Source: Bacillota bacterium (GTDB taxonomy: Bacteria; Bacillota; Limnochordia; DTU080). Taken from it: DNA of 59,137 bases. How positions within the stretch are numbered: position 1 is the first letter of the stretch; the number at the start of each line of letters is the position of its first letter. Under the pieces are notes generated by a model, which saw nothing but the letters and a program-made list of their open reading frames with translations, searched no databases and was not told the origin of the DNA. Below are positions 19,482-28,840 of the stretch, piece by piece. A program made the translations under genes and the position numbers. The DNA lies in assembly GCA_012838035.1 (NCBI GenBank), contig DUQB01000235.1, positions 1-59,137 on the forward strand, given 5' to 3'.

Positions 19482-20228
19482 ATGCCGTCAAATAGGCTAT
19501 ATAGGACGATCGCGTTCATGCTGTTGTTCGTGGCCGGCGTAGTGAGCATAGCCGGTGCCGCGGTTCCGCAAGAAGGTATGCAACTGTGGCTGCGTGCGGA
19601 CGCTGGTATAGATTTGCTAAATGCCGAAGTAGTCCGATGGGCGGATCAATCCGGACAGAATCATCATGCGCTGGGTGAGATCGGCACTGCGCCCACTGTT
19701 GAATACAACGCGTTAAACGGCCTGCCGGTTTTGGTTTTCGACGGGAAATCAGATTTTCTGGTTGTACCGCACACCAATGGCTTAAATGCCGGAGACGAAT
19801 TGACCATCTTTGTCGTTTATCTCTATGAAAAAGGCTCTGAGCTGAACCGCTTGATGCAAAAAAGGAGCAATGCCGTCGGTATCGGCGTCGATGGTTGGTA
19901 TGTCGCGCCTGCCAGGGGAGCTGCCGTAGCCAGTGCACGCGAGAGCAAAGATCTGTTTGCTGCCGGGCAGTTCCTGGCGCACACGGCTGTATTCAATGCG
20001 AAAGCCGGAACGCTTTCTCTACTACAGAACGGAGAAGTGATCTCTGTGTTACCGGTGAATGCGCCGCAGACGCCAAATACCCATCATCTGTTCATCGGTA
20101 AGCGCGAACACACCGCGGAAGCTCATTTCACCGGTAAAATCGCTGAGATAATCATCTACGATAGAGCCTTGGATGATAAAACTCGCATGCAGGTAGAAGC
20201 CTATTTACTGCAAAAATTCGGCTTGTAG
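19482..20228 (+). CDS. Secreted concanavalin A-like (LamG-type) domain protein
   Basis: 248 residues: a Sec signal (about 1-26, ending SIAGAA), then one jelly-roll domain. Recognisable elements are LWLRADAGI, VVRWADQSGQNHHA, LVFDGKSDFLVVPH and the end FTGKIAEIIIYDRALDDKTR, typical of LamG/laminarin-like lectin domains. It starts after GAGGAGG and ends about 100 bp before the next gene in the same direction. It probably binds a polysaccharide on the surface or outside the cell; no catalytic residues are evident. Confidence 0.85.
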   Translation: MPSNRLYRTIAFMLLFVAGVVSIAGAAVPQEGMQLWLRADAGIDLLNAEVVRWADQSGQNHHALGEIGTAPTVEYNALNGLPVLVFDGKSDFLVVPHTNGLNAGDELTIFVVYLYEKGSELNRLMQKRSNAVGIGVDGWYVAPARGAAVASARESKDLFAAGQFLAHTAVFNAKAGTLSLLQNGEVISVLPVNAPQTPNTHHLFIGKREHTAEAHFTGKIAEIIIYDRALDDKTRMQVEAYLLQKFGL

Positions 20229-20325
20229 CGGAGGAAACGAACTCTTTGATCAGGGCGTTTATGAGAACGGTTCCGATACTTCTCGGGACCGCTCTCGCAT
20301 CTTCACAGTGCAAGGAGTATGGACT

Positions 20326-22737
20326 ATGTTCAGGCGTAATAGGCACTTACTGATCGGCAGTATGCTGATCTTATCGTTACTCTGTTTGCCGGTGATGGCC
20401 GCGGATTTTGACTCCAATACCGGCCAAGCGGCGGTTTGGACGACTTTCCGTGTGAGCGATGCGTCCTTAGCTTCAGGCGTGATGCCATTAATCCAAATTC
20501 ACAGTGATGCTCAACCGCTGTTATCGTTACAGTGGGAAGAGGATGCGTCATCTTGGTTCGGCGTCACCTGGTATGTGCGTATTCGTTCCGCAGTCCCCCT
20601 GAATGGGCGGCTGATTGCCGAGCAAATCTGGACGCAGGTACCTACGGCCGGTCATGAATACGAATTTTTGGCCAGTTATGACGCTCTACTGGGAGACATC
20701 GCCGTTAAGATCATCGATCGTACGGCGGTGAAAGAGGTAGCAAGCGATGTGATTCATATTGGAAGCAATAGCGGAGTCAATTTCGACTACCATATTCCTG
20801 CTGAACATACGGTTATAGCGCAGACGCCGGTATCCGTACCCTTAGAGTATTGGCGCTTCGCAGTTGATTCACCTGATGACGGCTATAGACAGGTGAACCG
20901 GGTAGTGCGTTCAGATCAGATCTATATAGTAACGCAGGCAATGAGCCGGGTTTCATCCGGTACCTTTCGTTTGGTTGATGTAGCTGATGGAACCACGGTG
21001 TTTAGTTTTCCGGCCGGTGATGTAGAAAGTCCACCTATCGTACCGGTTAAAGACCTCGCATATGGATTACGGACCTATTGCTTGGAGTACGCAGAGCAAG
21101 GCGATCTCTATTGGCCGCTAGGATTACAGGAGTTGGCTGTATTGGCTGGAAGCGTACATGTCGGCTTTCGTGACGTAAGGGTTATTGATGGACAGGTTGA
21201 AGGGATGTTGATTATCCAAGCGCAGGATGTTATAGGTGATATCCGGATCTCCCTAAACGCTGCCGTATCTACTTGGCGATTTCGCGGCGCCTTATCAAAC
21301 TCTTTGGGAGAACGGGCAAACTTATGGACAGAGGTGGTTCAATCTACCGGAACGGAAAAAGTAGTTCCCTTCAGCTTCCCGGCGCCTGTTATCACGACTG
21401 ATGAACTCTCATTGGTATGTTTGACGCTCAGCCCGCAAGTGAATGTAGCCAGTGGGTCTTTGGCCGTAAGTACCGTCTCTCAGGAAGCCTGGTACTATGC
21501 GCAGCCAGCCCAGGAAGTTCCGGCAACTACGGTGGTCTATGCGGATCGTAAAGCCGCCGCGCAGCGCGAACGCCGCATGATTTACAACAACGATGGATTG
21601 GATAACCCCGGGACGAAAATCAATCCGGTAACGTTTTTATCGCGCCGTACGGTTGGTTTTGAGAAGACCATGGTTGACGCCATCTTCTATTGTGACGGCA
21701 TCTTTAACTTATATACCCATACTAGTACTGAAACCGAACTGCTTAACGGCCCCGGAACCACGCGTCCGGAATGGGAACCGTGGGCTTGGGAACTACAGCG
21801 GCAAGGTTTTGACACGCTGCAATTGGTCATTGAGTATGCTAAGGCTAACGATTTAGAGGTGTTTTGGTCATTTCGCATGAACGACACCCATGACAATCAA
21901 TCGTCGCGCCAAGACTGGCAGTTATCGCAGTGGAAGCGGGATAACGCGCACTATATGATGTCGCCGTATCGCCGGCAATTCCCTTACGGCTGGGCGCACG
22001 GCCCTTCCTGGACCTATACGGCGTTGAATTACGAGTACGAAGCCGTACGTGAAAAGGCGTTTCGCATCATAGAGGATGTTGTGCGACGCTACGATATCGA
22101 TGGGTTGGAACTCGATTTTCTCCGTTTCCCGGTATTCTTCAAACCCCAGATGATGGGAGAACCGGTTACGGATGCTCAAAGGGCGCTGATGACCGAATGG
22201 CTGCAACGAGTACGAGAGATGGTTGATGCAGTTGCGGCGCAACGCGGCAGACCCATCTTAATCGCCGTACGTGTTCACGATTCGGTCGAGTACAACTATG
22301 AAAGCGGCATGGATTTAGGAACATGGTTGGAAAAAGACTTGGTAGATTTGGTCGTAGCTAGCGATTACTTTCGCTTGCAGCCTTGGGAGCACATCGTTTC
22401 CTTTGTAGAGCCCTATGGCGTGCCGGTTTATGCTTGCGTCAGCGCGGCGCGTTTTCCGGCGGACAATATTCTGCCGTGGAGAGCCGAAGCGTTGAGGGCT
22501 TGGGAAGCCGGAGCAGCGGGCATCTACACCTTTAACATCTTTAGAGCGAGTCATGCGGCTTTCTCAGAACTAGGCGATCCGGATCTGCTGCTCCGATTGC
22601 CGCGATCCGACCATTTCGAACCGACTACGGATAATCTGCGCAACGTGGCTGCGCATAGAACCTTCTTGCGCGGAGGAGAGCGTTTTCTGCACCCGGAGGT
22701 AGCCGCGACGTATCCGCAGTATTTTGGTGAGCAATAA
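20326..22737 (+). CDS. Secreted TIM-barrel glycoside-hydrolase-like protein (GHL/DUF187 type)
   Basis: About 803 residues. An N-terminal signal (LLIGSMLILSLLCLPVMAA) leads to a long beta-rich region of about 400 residues with no clear family. A C-terminal barrel follows: QTLQLVIEYAKANDLEVFWSF-like and DIDGLELDFLRFPVFF resemble the DGI-LDY-RYP strand of GHL10 (DUF187) and other putative glycosidases. The acidic residues there are candidate catalytic groups; that is inference. The start at 20326 follows AAGGAG; a GTG at 20308 overlaps that site. Likely part of a carbohydrate-degradation cluster with the solute-binding protein and the FAD enzyme. Confidence 0.8.
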   Translation: MFRRNRHLLIGSMLILSLLCLPVMAADFDSNTGQAAVWTTFRVSDASLASGVMPLIQIHSDAQPLLSLQWEEDASSWFGVTWYVRIRSAVPLNGRLIAEQIWTQVPTAGHEYEFLASYDALLGDIAVKIIDRTAVKEVASDVIHIGSNSGVNFDYHIPAEHTVIAQTPVSVPLEYWRFAVDSPDDGYRQVNRVVRSDQIYIVTQAMSRVSSGTFRLVDVADGTTVFSFPAGDVESPPIVPVKDLAYGLRTYCLEYAEQGDLYWPLGLQELAVLAGSVHVGFRDVRVIDGQVEGMLIIQAQDVIGDIRISLNAAVSTWRFRGALSNSLGERANLWTEVVQSTGTEKVVPFSFPAPVITTDELSLVCLTLSPQVNVASGSLAVSTVSQEAWYYAQPAQEVPATTVVYADRKAAAQRERRMIYNNDGLDNPGTKINPVTFLSRRTVGFEKTMVDAIFYCDGIFNLYTHTSTETELLNGPGTTRPEWEPWAWELQRQGFDTLQLVIEYAKANDLEVFWSFRMNDTHDNQSSRQDWQLSQWKRDNAHYMMSPYRRQFPYGWAHGPSWTYTALNYEYEAVREKAFRIIEDVVRRYDIDGLELDFLRFPVFFKPQMMGEPVTDAQRALMTEWLQRVREMVDAVAAQRGRPILIAVRVHDSVEYNYESGMDLGTWLEKDLVDLVVASDYFRLQPWEHIVSFVEPYGVPVYACVSAARFPADNILPWRAEALRAWEAGAAGIYTFNIFRASHAAFSELGDPDLLLRLPRSDHFEPTTDNLRNVAAHRTFLRGGERFLHPEVAATYPQYFGEQ

Positions 22738-22780
22738 GCTTTGGTACCTGTTTGCAACGAGTAGAATGAGGGATATCCGG

Positions 22781-24106
22781 ATGAATAGGACGGTTACCGT
22801 ACCAGCAAGTAAAATCGCCGTACTGGATGAAGTGGATGTAGTAGTATGCGGGGGCGGCCCTTCCGGTTTCGTGGCCGCCATCGCGGCGGCGCGACAAGGA
22901 GCGCGCACCCTTTTGATAGAGCAGTATGGGTTCTTAGGCGGCATGGCTACCGCGGCTCTTGTGGGGCCCATCGTGAAGTTCAATTGGCAAGGGCGCCGCA
23001 TTGTCGGCGGTATTCCATGGGAGTTTGTAGAAACACTGGCCAAACACGACGGAGCCATTATTGATTGGCCCAGCGGCGCCGTGCCCTTTGACGTGGAGGT
23101 TTATAAACGGATAGCCGCAAAAATGGTGGAGAACGCCGGAGTGAGCTTATTGCTGCACACACGTGTTACGGACTGTCTTCTAAACCGTCCCGGGAAAGTC
23201 GATTATGTGGTTGTTGAGAACGCCTCAGGCAGGCATGCCGTCAAGACTAAGTATGTAATCGACTGTACCGGCATCGGCGCCGTTGTGGTCAAGGCCGGAC
23301 TACCGTGGCGATTGCGAAAAAAGGCGCAGAATCAACTTCAGCCCATGTCTCTGCTGTTTAGGCTAGGCGGCGTGGATACGGATCACCTGGAAAACACGCA
23401 AATGAAGGAAGAAGGAGTCAAGTACTTTAACCGTAGGTTGCGGACTGCTTTTGAAAACAGCGAACTGGGACGGAAAATGTTGTTCGGCGGACCGTGGTTG
23501 ATTCACGGCAGTACTATTCGGCGAGGTGAGGTAACCGTGAATATGACCCGTTATCCCGGCAGCGGGGCTGATGTAAAAGACCTGACCGCAGCCGAACTGC
23601 GCTTGCGAGAGGATATCGCCCGGATCGTGCCGCTTTTGCGACAGTTATTACCCGAACTGAAGCAAAGTTATCTCATCGATACGGCGACACAGGTGGGCAT
23701 CCGCGAAACCAGGAGTATTACCGCCCTTTATAACATGACGGTGGATGATATTCTACAGCCCAAACCTTTCCCGGATACCGTCGCCAAGGGAGCGCATCCA
23801 ATAGATGTGCATCAATACGCTGATTCAGGTCAAGAGGTACGGTTCATTAGCAAAGATTATAACATCCCTTATAGGGCATTAGCGCCGCGCGGATCACAAA
23901 ACGTATTAGTCGGTGGCGGCAGCGTTGGGGCTACTGCGGAGGCCTTTGCTTCCATACGCGTACAGGCGCAATGCATGGCATTGGGAGAGGCGGCCGGCAC
24001 TGCGGTTGCGCTTTGTTTGGAGCAAGGGGGCTGTGCGGTGCATGAGCCGGCAGGTGCGGCCGTCAGGCAAAGATTGCACGAGCAAGGGGCGATTGTTGAC
24101 CTATAG
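22781..24106 (+). CDS. FAD-dependent oxidoreductase (FAD_oxidored family)
   Basis: About 441 residues. The dinucleotide-binding fold is CGGGPSGFVAAIAAARQGA, then the family hallmark YGFLGGMATAALVGP. A second FAD-contacting stretch near the end is NVLVGGGSVGATAEAF...ALGEAAGTAVALCL. Family members are often next to polysaccharide-degradation genes with an unknown oxidation substrate. I choose the ATG at 22781, preceded by GAGGG at eight bases. Its 5' end lies 44 bp after the GH-like gene. The next element is the decayed transposase on the other strand. Confidence 0.87.
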   Translation: MNRTVTVPASKIAVLDEVDVVVCGGGPSGFVAAIAAARQGARTLLIEQYGFLGGMATAALVGPIVKFNWQGRRIVGGIPWEFVETLAKHDGAIIDWPSGAVPFDVEVYKRIAAKMVENAGVSLLLHTRVTDCLLNRPGKVDYVVVENASGRHAVKTKYVIDCTGIGAVVVKAGLPWRLRKKAQNQLQPMSLLFRLGGVDTDHLENTQMKEEGVKYFNRRLRTAFENSELGRKMLFGGPWLIHGSTIRRGEVTVNMTRYPGSGADVKDLTAAELRLREDIARIVPLLRQLLPELKQSYLIDTATQVGIRETRSITALYNMTVDDILQPKPFPDTVAKGAHPIDVHQYADSGQEVRFISKDYNIPYRALAPRGSQNVLVGGGSVGATAEAFASIRVQAQCMALGEAAGTAVALCLEQGGCAVHEPAGAAVRQRLHEQGAIVDL

Positions 24107-24159
24107 CTGGGAATCAATAGGGGCCTCCGGTAATGGCGCATGCATGAAAGCCGATGCCC

Positions 24160-25203
24160 GGCGGGTTTCACCTGCCTTTTCGGTTGCCAGCGTGCGCCCC
24201 GTGTCGAAGATCTCACCCGTATCCTTGTCGAAAACCAGGTTCTTCACGTACCTCGCGGCGCCGGGCGCAGCGGATTCCTGAACTTACTCGGATTGGCTAT
24301 CAGATCGGCCGCTTTATGCAGCATCTCTTGGCGTTCTCTTTTGGTTTTCAGCGCATATTTTTCGCTGTAGAAAACGATCTGTTTTTGGTGGACGGGCACC
24401 TTCTTCGTCGTCTCTCCATTGTTGTTGACGCTTACCTGGAAGTCGGCCGCGCTGATCCGGGACTTTCTTTGGTATCCATCGCCCACAATGTAGTCGGACT
24501 CATCCAAAACCCACGCTTTGAACTCCCGATCTGCGCCCTGGATGCTTTTGCTGAAAATGTATCCGTCTCCCGGGGTGGTATTGAAGGCGATGCTGTCGCC
24601 GCTGTTCAGCCCCTTATCGGCCACCACCACGATCCGCCGGACATGGAAATCTTTCTTGATGTCCACCATCACGGGTCGATAGGTCAGCGCGTCATGGGTA
24701 TTGCCGTGTAGGAGCTTGTAGGTGAGCGGAATGCCGTTTCGGTCAACGGCCAGGCCCATCTGCACGATCGGATTGAGTTTCTTTTCCTTGGCAGGGTCTT
24801 TTTTCCGGGGATCCTCTTCTTGGTCGATTGCGATATCGCGGTTCGTCACATTGTAATAGACCAAGGAGGTGTCGCGTGCGTATTGATCGACGATCCGTTC
24901 ATGCAAATGCTCCTGAAGATCTCCGGCTATCTTTCTGAAGTGAGAAAGGCAATGGGAGACGTCGTCGAGTGAGAAGTCGAAGTGATCAAAGAAGCGATCC
25001 TTGAGCTCAAGGGTCTTTTCTTTCGCACCCGGGTACAAGAGCCTGCAGAAAAGCAAAAGCCGCATGATGGCTTCAGAGTTGTACTTAAAGGGTTGATGGC
25101 GACGTCTGTTGTTCAGGAAGTGATCAAGCTCGAGTTCGTGATAGATGATGCTTGGAACGATGTAGCCGTAGTTTTTACGATGAAGGCTCTTCTTGAGATA
25201 CAA
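24160..25203 (-). pseudogene. Decayed IS1634-family (IS4-type DDE) transposase
   Basis: The minus strand keeps a 319-residue frame (24244-25203). It has IS1634 features such as YHELELDHFLNNRRR, FFDHFDFSLDDVSHCLSHF, DTSLVYYNVTN and GNTHDALTY. Complete enzymes are about 550-600 residues. Here the N-terminus MYLKKSLHRK jumps straight to the NYGYIVPSIIYHEL region, suggesting an internal deletion. Near 24260-24280 a frameshift stops the protein; the other frame continues GAARYVKNLVFDKDTGEIF, the downstream family segment, then degenerates. I see no clear terminal inverted repeats or target duplication. The element lies directly upstream of the first tRNA-Ala promoter. Confidence 0.8.
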
Positions 25204-25237
25204 GAGGAACCGGAGTATTTTTGGCGATCTCTACCAC

Positions 25238-25267
25238 TTGACTGGACTAGCCGCCTCGTGATAACAT
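25238..25267 (+). promoter_or_regulatory. Promoter of the first tRNA-Ala gene
   Basis: TTGACT (25238-25243) and TAACAT (25262-25267) with an 18-base spacer, ending about 13 bases before the tRNA. This agrees with a stand-alone tRNA transcription unit between the transposase relic and the tRNA. Confidence 0.6.
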
Positions 25268-25279
25268 ATTGCGTTGTCT

Positions 25280-25355
25280 GGGGATGTAGCTCAGCTGGGA
25301 GAGCGCCGCCTTTGCACGGCGGAGGCCATCGGTTCGATCCCGTTCATCTCCACCA
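25280..25355 (+). tRNA. tRNA-Ala (TGC)
   Basis: 76 bases including an encoded CCA end. The acceptor stem GGGGATG/CATCTCC contains a G3-U70 pair, the alanine identity element. The anticodon loop is CTTTGCACG, anticodon TGC. It differs from the copy at 31250 by one base in the variable loop (GGCC versus GGTC region). Confidence 0.97.
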
Positions 25356-25360
25356 TCGTA

Positions 25361-25396
25361 CTCTACCGTCATCAAACGGTAGAGTTTTATTTTTTG
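25361..25396 (+). terminator. Intrinsic terminator after the first tRNA-Ala
   Basis: Stem CTCTACCGT/ACGGTAGAG with a 6-base loop, followed by TTTTATTTTTT. It closes the tRNA transcription unit. The second tRNA-Ala copy also has a terminator with the CTCTACC core. Confidence 0.85.
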
Positions 25397-25553
25397 CTGC
25401 TGGACGCACGCGTTTCCAACGCCAACCAGTTCCTTTCACGGAGCAAAACAGGGCATTCTGTTTCAATCGTCGGGAAGGATAATCCAGGCTCTGGCGAAGA
25501 AGTAAATGATCAATCTCATATTGATCACATTTTCGGGCGGAGGTTTTAATTTG

Positions 25554-27299
25554 ATGATCGAGCTATTTATGCAGAAGGAGATGTTGTTCATCCTCGTCTT
25601 ATTGAGTTGCCTGACGTATTGGACCACAAGCGCGCAGGCGGCGACAGACTCCGTGGCCATACCGATCGCGCCTAGTGAATTGAAAGGACATGTAGGCGCG
25701 ATGGTCACCTTGCCGGCAGCAGGATCGGCGTTCGTCAATAAGGAGTTCAGTTATACCGATATTCCCGGGCAATTGGTTTTCAGCGATCACCCCGAGTATT
25801 TGGATGCGGCAGGTATTGCCTCGCGCTCCACGGTAAACGGCGCCTTTCGTATCTATACATACCATGTGAACCGCACCGATCGCCCCATTTATATCCTTAC
25901 CTGGTTGGTCAATCGTACGGAGCAACCCGTCACCGTGCGGGTGATTCGCGAAGGGCTCAGCGGACCGGAAGTCAATTATGGGTACAACGGACAAACCGTG
26001 TTGCAAGAGTATTTTGGCACCCAACAAGAGCGGGTGTTTACGATTCCACCCGGCGAGTTTCGGATAGCAGATCCTCAGTTGACATACAAACCGGCGAAAA
26101 CGCAGCAGCTGGTACACGGTATATATGATGTCGTCACCGACGGACCGGTCGATGTTCTCGTCGGCGGAGCGTATCAAACGGAGACCGATCCGGATACGCT
26201 TCCTTTGCTGGAAGTGAGTAAAGGGGGAGCCGGGCGCGGTTTGTTTACGGTTACAGAACGTCATGCTGAGTTCACGGTCAACGATAGGCTGGCGGTCGTG
26301 CGCTTGGCAAGCGGTCGTACGGAAGACCCATGGGTGACCGGCGTCGACCAGATCGACAATACGTCTGTGGAATTGAAGGGCAACTATGGCGTCGTTTACC
26401 ATATCGATGTGACTGTGCAGGTGAGCGAACCGCGTCGGGTGCGTTTTTACATGGCTCCCGGCTTTACCAGTACCACCTGTCCCATGGCGCCTGCTATACG
26501 CATTTCTGATGAGGAACACGTTTACTACGGCGGGGATGAAAAAGGCTTGGTCGTGCGTGTGCCGACCAATGGCGCCTTAACGCTAAAGAACGGGACGCAG
26601 GCGGCTTTCTTGGGGGAGATTATCGTTTATCCGGAACAACCGCGTGTTCTGCGACTGGATTTTATGCCTCCCGGAGGATCATGCCTGCCCGCAGCGTTGT
26701 TGGCTTGGCCTGTCGCTATGGATGTGTCCGCAGCGCAAGACGGGTTGATCAAAGGACTGCAAGAAGCGCTGCAGCCGTGGAATCCTCCAGCGGAGTTTAC
26801 CGATGACTTTAAGCAAAAGAGCGCGTTGTGGTCCTGGGCGTTGAACGAGCCGGCTTTTTCCGCAGGTTACGCCGAATGGCCGGATCAGGTTTACGCCTAT
26901 GGCATCAGCGGGCCGCCGGATGGACGCAACAATGCCCTTACTGTGCGAGCCCGCTTGGACGCGTCGGGTTCCTTCCGCCTGCTTACCCGGCTCATCCATC
27001 ATTGGGAAGGGTATTCCGCCCTCATTTCGCCGCCCTATGTATATTTGCAGCGCTTGGAGGGCAACAGCGACAACCTCACCGTATTGGCCACAGGTTCGCT
27101 GCAGGGCAAGGTGCGGGTAGGTGAATGGTTTACCGCGCAGCTGGTCGCTGAAGGCAACCGTTTCAGTGTTTATATCGACGACGCATTGGTGTTGGAGGCA
27201 ATAGACCCGGAAGATCGCTATCAGCAAGGCAGAGTGGGCTTCCGTGTGAACTACACGCCTACAAGCATCAGTTATGCCGCCTTGGAGCAACTGCCTTAA
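25554..27299 (+). CDS. Large secreted protein with C-terminal lectin-like domain, main domain unknown
   Basis: About 581 residues. The signal peptide (MQKEMLFILVLLSCLTYWTT...AQAA) follows a short lead. The next about 390 residues are beta-rich, with segments such as YILTWLVNRTEQPVTVRVIREG, not a family I recognise. The C-terminal about 180 residues (from WNPPAEFTDDF to YAALEQLP) look like the concanavalin A-like fold of 3-keto-disaccharide hydrolase (DUF1080) proteins, for example VRVGEWFTAQLVAEGNRFSVYID. Starts at 25554 after GCGGAGG. No membrane anchor is visible. It lies alone on the plus strand, convergent with the GH4 gene, and shares a terminator with it. Confidence 0.75.
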   Translation: MIELFMQKEMLFILVLLSCLTYWTTSAQAATDSVAIPIAPSELKGHVGAMVTLPAAGSAFVNKEFSYTDIPGQLVFSDHPEYLDAAGIASRSTVNGAFRIYTYHVNRTDRPIYILTWLVNRTEQPVTVRVIREGLSGPEVNYGYNGQTVLQEYFGTQQERVFTIPPGEFRIADPQLTYKPAKTQQLVHGIYDVVTDGPVDVLVGGAYQTETDPDTLPLLEVSKGGAGRGLFTVTERHAEFTVNDRLAVVRLASGRTEDPWVTGVDQIDNTSVELKGNYGVVYHIDVTVQVSEPRRVRFYMAPGFTSTTCPMAPAIRISDEEHVYYGGDEKGLVVRVPTNGALTLKNGTQAAFLGEIIVYPEQPRVLRLDFMPPGGSCLPAALLAWPVAMDVSAAQDGLIKGLQEALQPWNPPAEFTDDFKQKSALWSWALNEPAFSAGYAEWPDQVYAYGISGPPDGRNNALTVRARLDASGSFRLLTRLIHHWEGYSALISPPYVYLQRLEGNSDNLTVLATGSLQGKVRVGEWFTAQLVAEGNRFSVYIDDALVLEAIDPEDRYQQGRVGFRVNYTPTSISYAALEQLP

Positions 27300-27318
27300 C
27301 AGACGGCAAGAAAGTGAA

Positions 27319-27349
27319 AAGCCGCGGCATCTACTTGCCGCGGCTTCCA
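27319..27349. terminator. Bidirectional terminator between convergent genes
   Basis: An 11-bp perfect stem (AAGCCGCGGCA/TGCCGCGGCTT) with a 6-base loop, lying between the plus-strand secreted protein and the minus-strand GH4 gene. The A and T flanks are short, so termination may depend mainly on the GC-rich stem. Confidence 0.7.
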
Positions 27350-27363
27350 TTGCACGATGTTGA

Positions 27364-28662
27364 TTACGTGAACTTCGGCAGCCAAGAGCCATGGGCGGCT
27401 ATCAGGTCGTCGCACAACGCCACGATCTCGTCAATCGACAGTTCGGAGGAAGTGTGCGGATCGAGCATGGCCGCCTGGTAAATGTAGTCTTTCTTAAGGG
27501 TGCGTGCCGCTTCTACCGTGAGGATATGCACATTGATGTTCGTCATATTCAGCGCGGCGCATTGCGGCGGCAGGGCTCCTACATAAATCGGCTGCACGCC
27601 GTTACGATCGACCAGGCAGGGCACCTCTACGCACGCTTCAGTGGGTAGGTTGGTAATCAGGCCTGTATTCATAACGTTACCGCCGATGGTATAAGGTACG
27701 CCGGTTTCAATGGCCTCCATAATACGCGATGCGTACTCATGCGACCGCTTGACGTTGAGGTCATTATTGTTGAGCAGATCTTCGCGCATTTTAGCCCAAT
27801 TGTTGATGAGCCTTACGCAACGACGCGGATACTCATCCAACGGTATGTTGAAGCGCTCAATGAGTTCAGGATAGTTGCGCTTGATCCAGTAGGGCATGTA
27901 CTCCGCATTGTGCTCGGACGATTCGGTAACGTAGTACCCGAAGCGCAGCATAATTTCAAGGCGGACCATATCTCTGTGCTTGGTAAGTTGTTTTTCCACG
28001 GCCCGACGCTTAATTTCCGGATAGAGGTCGACTCCGTTGCGCTTGATTTCCAACAACCAAGCCATATGGTTAATGCCGGCGATATTCCATTGAATATTAT
28101 CGGTAGGCATATCCAGCAACTTCAGTAACCCGGATGCGCACACCTGAACGCTGTGACACAAACCGACGGTCTTTACCCCGCCTAGAGTAATCATGGCCTT
28201 GGTGAGCATCGACATCGGATTGGTGTAGTTAAGGAAAAGGGCATCCGGAGCTACTTCTTGGATGTCTTTGGCGAAGTCCAGCATAACAGGGATGGTGCGT
28301 AAAGCACGGAAAATGCCGCCGATACCCAGGGTATCGCCGATGGTCTGGCGTAGACCGTACTTTTTGGGTACTTCAAAGTCTGTAACCGTACAAGGTTCGT
28401 ATCCGCCCACCTGGATGGCGTTGATGACGTACTTGGCGCCTTCCAGCGCTTCTTTGCGATCGGTATAAGCTTTAATGGAACAGGTGCTGTTGGTTACTTT
28501 CTTCAGGTTGTTGAGCATCGCCTCAGAGTCTTTGAGTCGTTCCAGGTCGATATCAAACAGAGCCAGTTCAAAGTCTTGCAGAGCCGGTGTCATCATACAG
28601 TCGCCCAACACGTTTTTAGCAAAAACCGCGCTGCCGGCGCCTATAAAAGTGATCTTATTCAC
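27364..28662 (-). CDS. GH4 family glycosidase (alpha-galactosidase/alpha-glucosidase type)
   Basis: A 432-residue cytoplasmic enzyme of glycoside hydrolase family 4, which uses NAD and a divalent metal. It starts with the NAD-binding FIGAGSAVFAKNVLGD. It contains GIGGIFRALRTIPV, the NYTNPMSM motif, LCHSVQ with the conserved metal-site Cys and His, and GINHMAW. These fit the MelA/AglA-like branch; the exact sugar specificity cannot be read. It starts at a GTG (28662) with GGAGG seven bases upstream. It is divergent from the MFS transporter gene, which may import its substrate. Confidence 0.9.
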   Translation of the reverse strand: MNKITFIGAGSAVFAKNVLGDCMMTPALQDFELALFDIDLERLKDSEAMLNNLKKVTNSTCSIKAYTDRKEALEGAKYVINAIQVGGYEPCTVTDFEVPKKYGLRQTIGDTLGIGGIFRALRTIPVMLDFAKDIQEVAPDALFLNYTNPMSMLTKAMITLGGVKTVGLCHSVQVCASGLLKLLDMPTDNIQWNIAGINHMAWLLEIKRNGVDLYPEIKRRAVEKQLTKHRDMVRLEIMLRFGYYVTESSEHNAEYMPYWIKRNYPELIERFNIPLDEYPRRCVRLINNWAKMREDLLNNNDLNVKRSHEYASRIMEAIETGVPYTIGGNVMNTGLITNLPTEACVEVPCLVDRNGVQPIYVGALPPQCAALNMTNINVHILTVEAARTLKKDYIYQAAMLDPHTSSELSIDEIVALCDDLIAAHGSWLPKFT

Positions 28663-28840
28663 ATCGCAACCTCCTGTAGGTGGTCATACCTTCGGTGCCT
28701 CCATTTCTCCCGCAAAGAGCGAACTCCTGCCGAACGTTACGGTATTTGCCATATTACCGATGTGGAATTCCAAGGCATCTGTTAGACTGTGAACGTACCG
28801 CAAGCGGTTGGCGAGATACTCACATCTGAGAAAAAAGGTG

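Noticed and set aside
24982-25482. A plus-strand frame running through the tRNA-Ala gene
   Set aside because: It is a shadow of the transposase relic and the tRNA, with no coding features.
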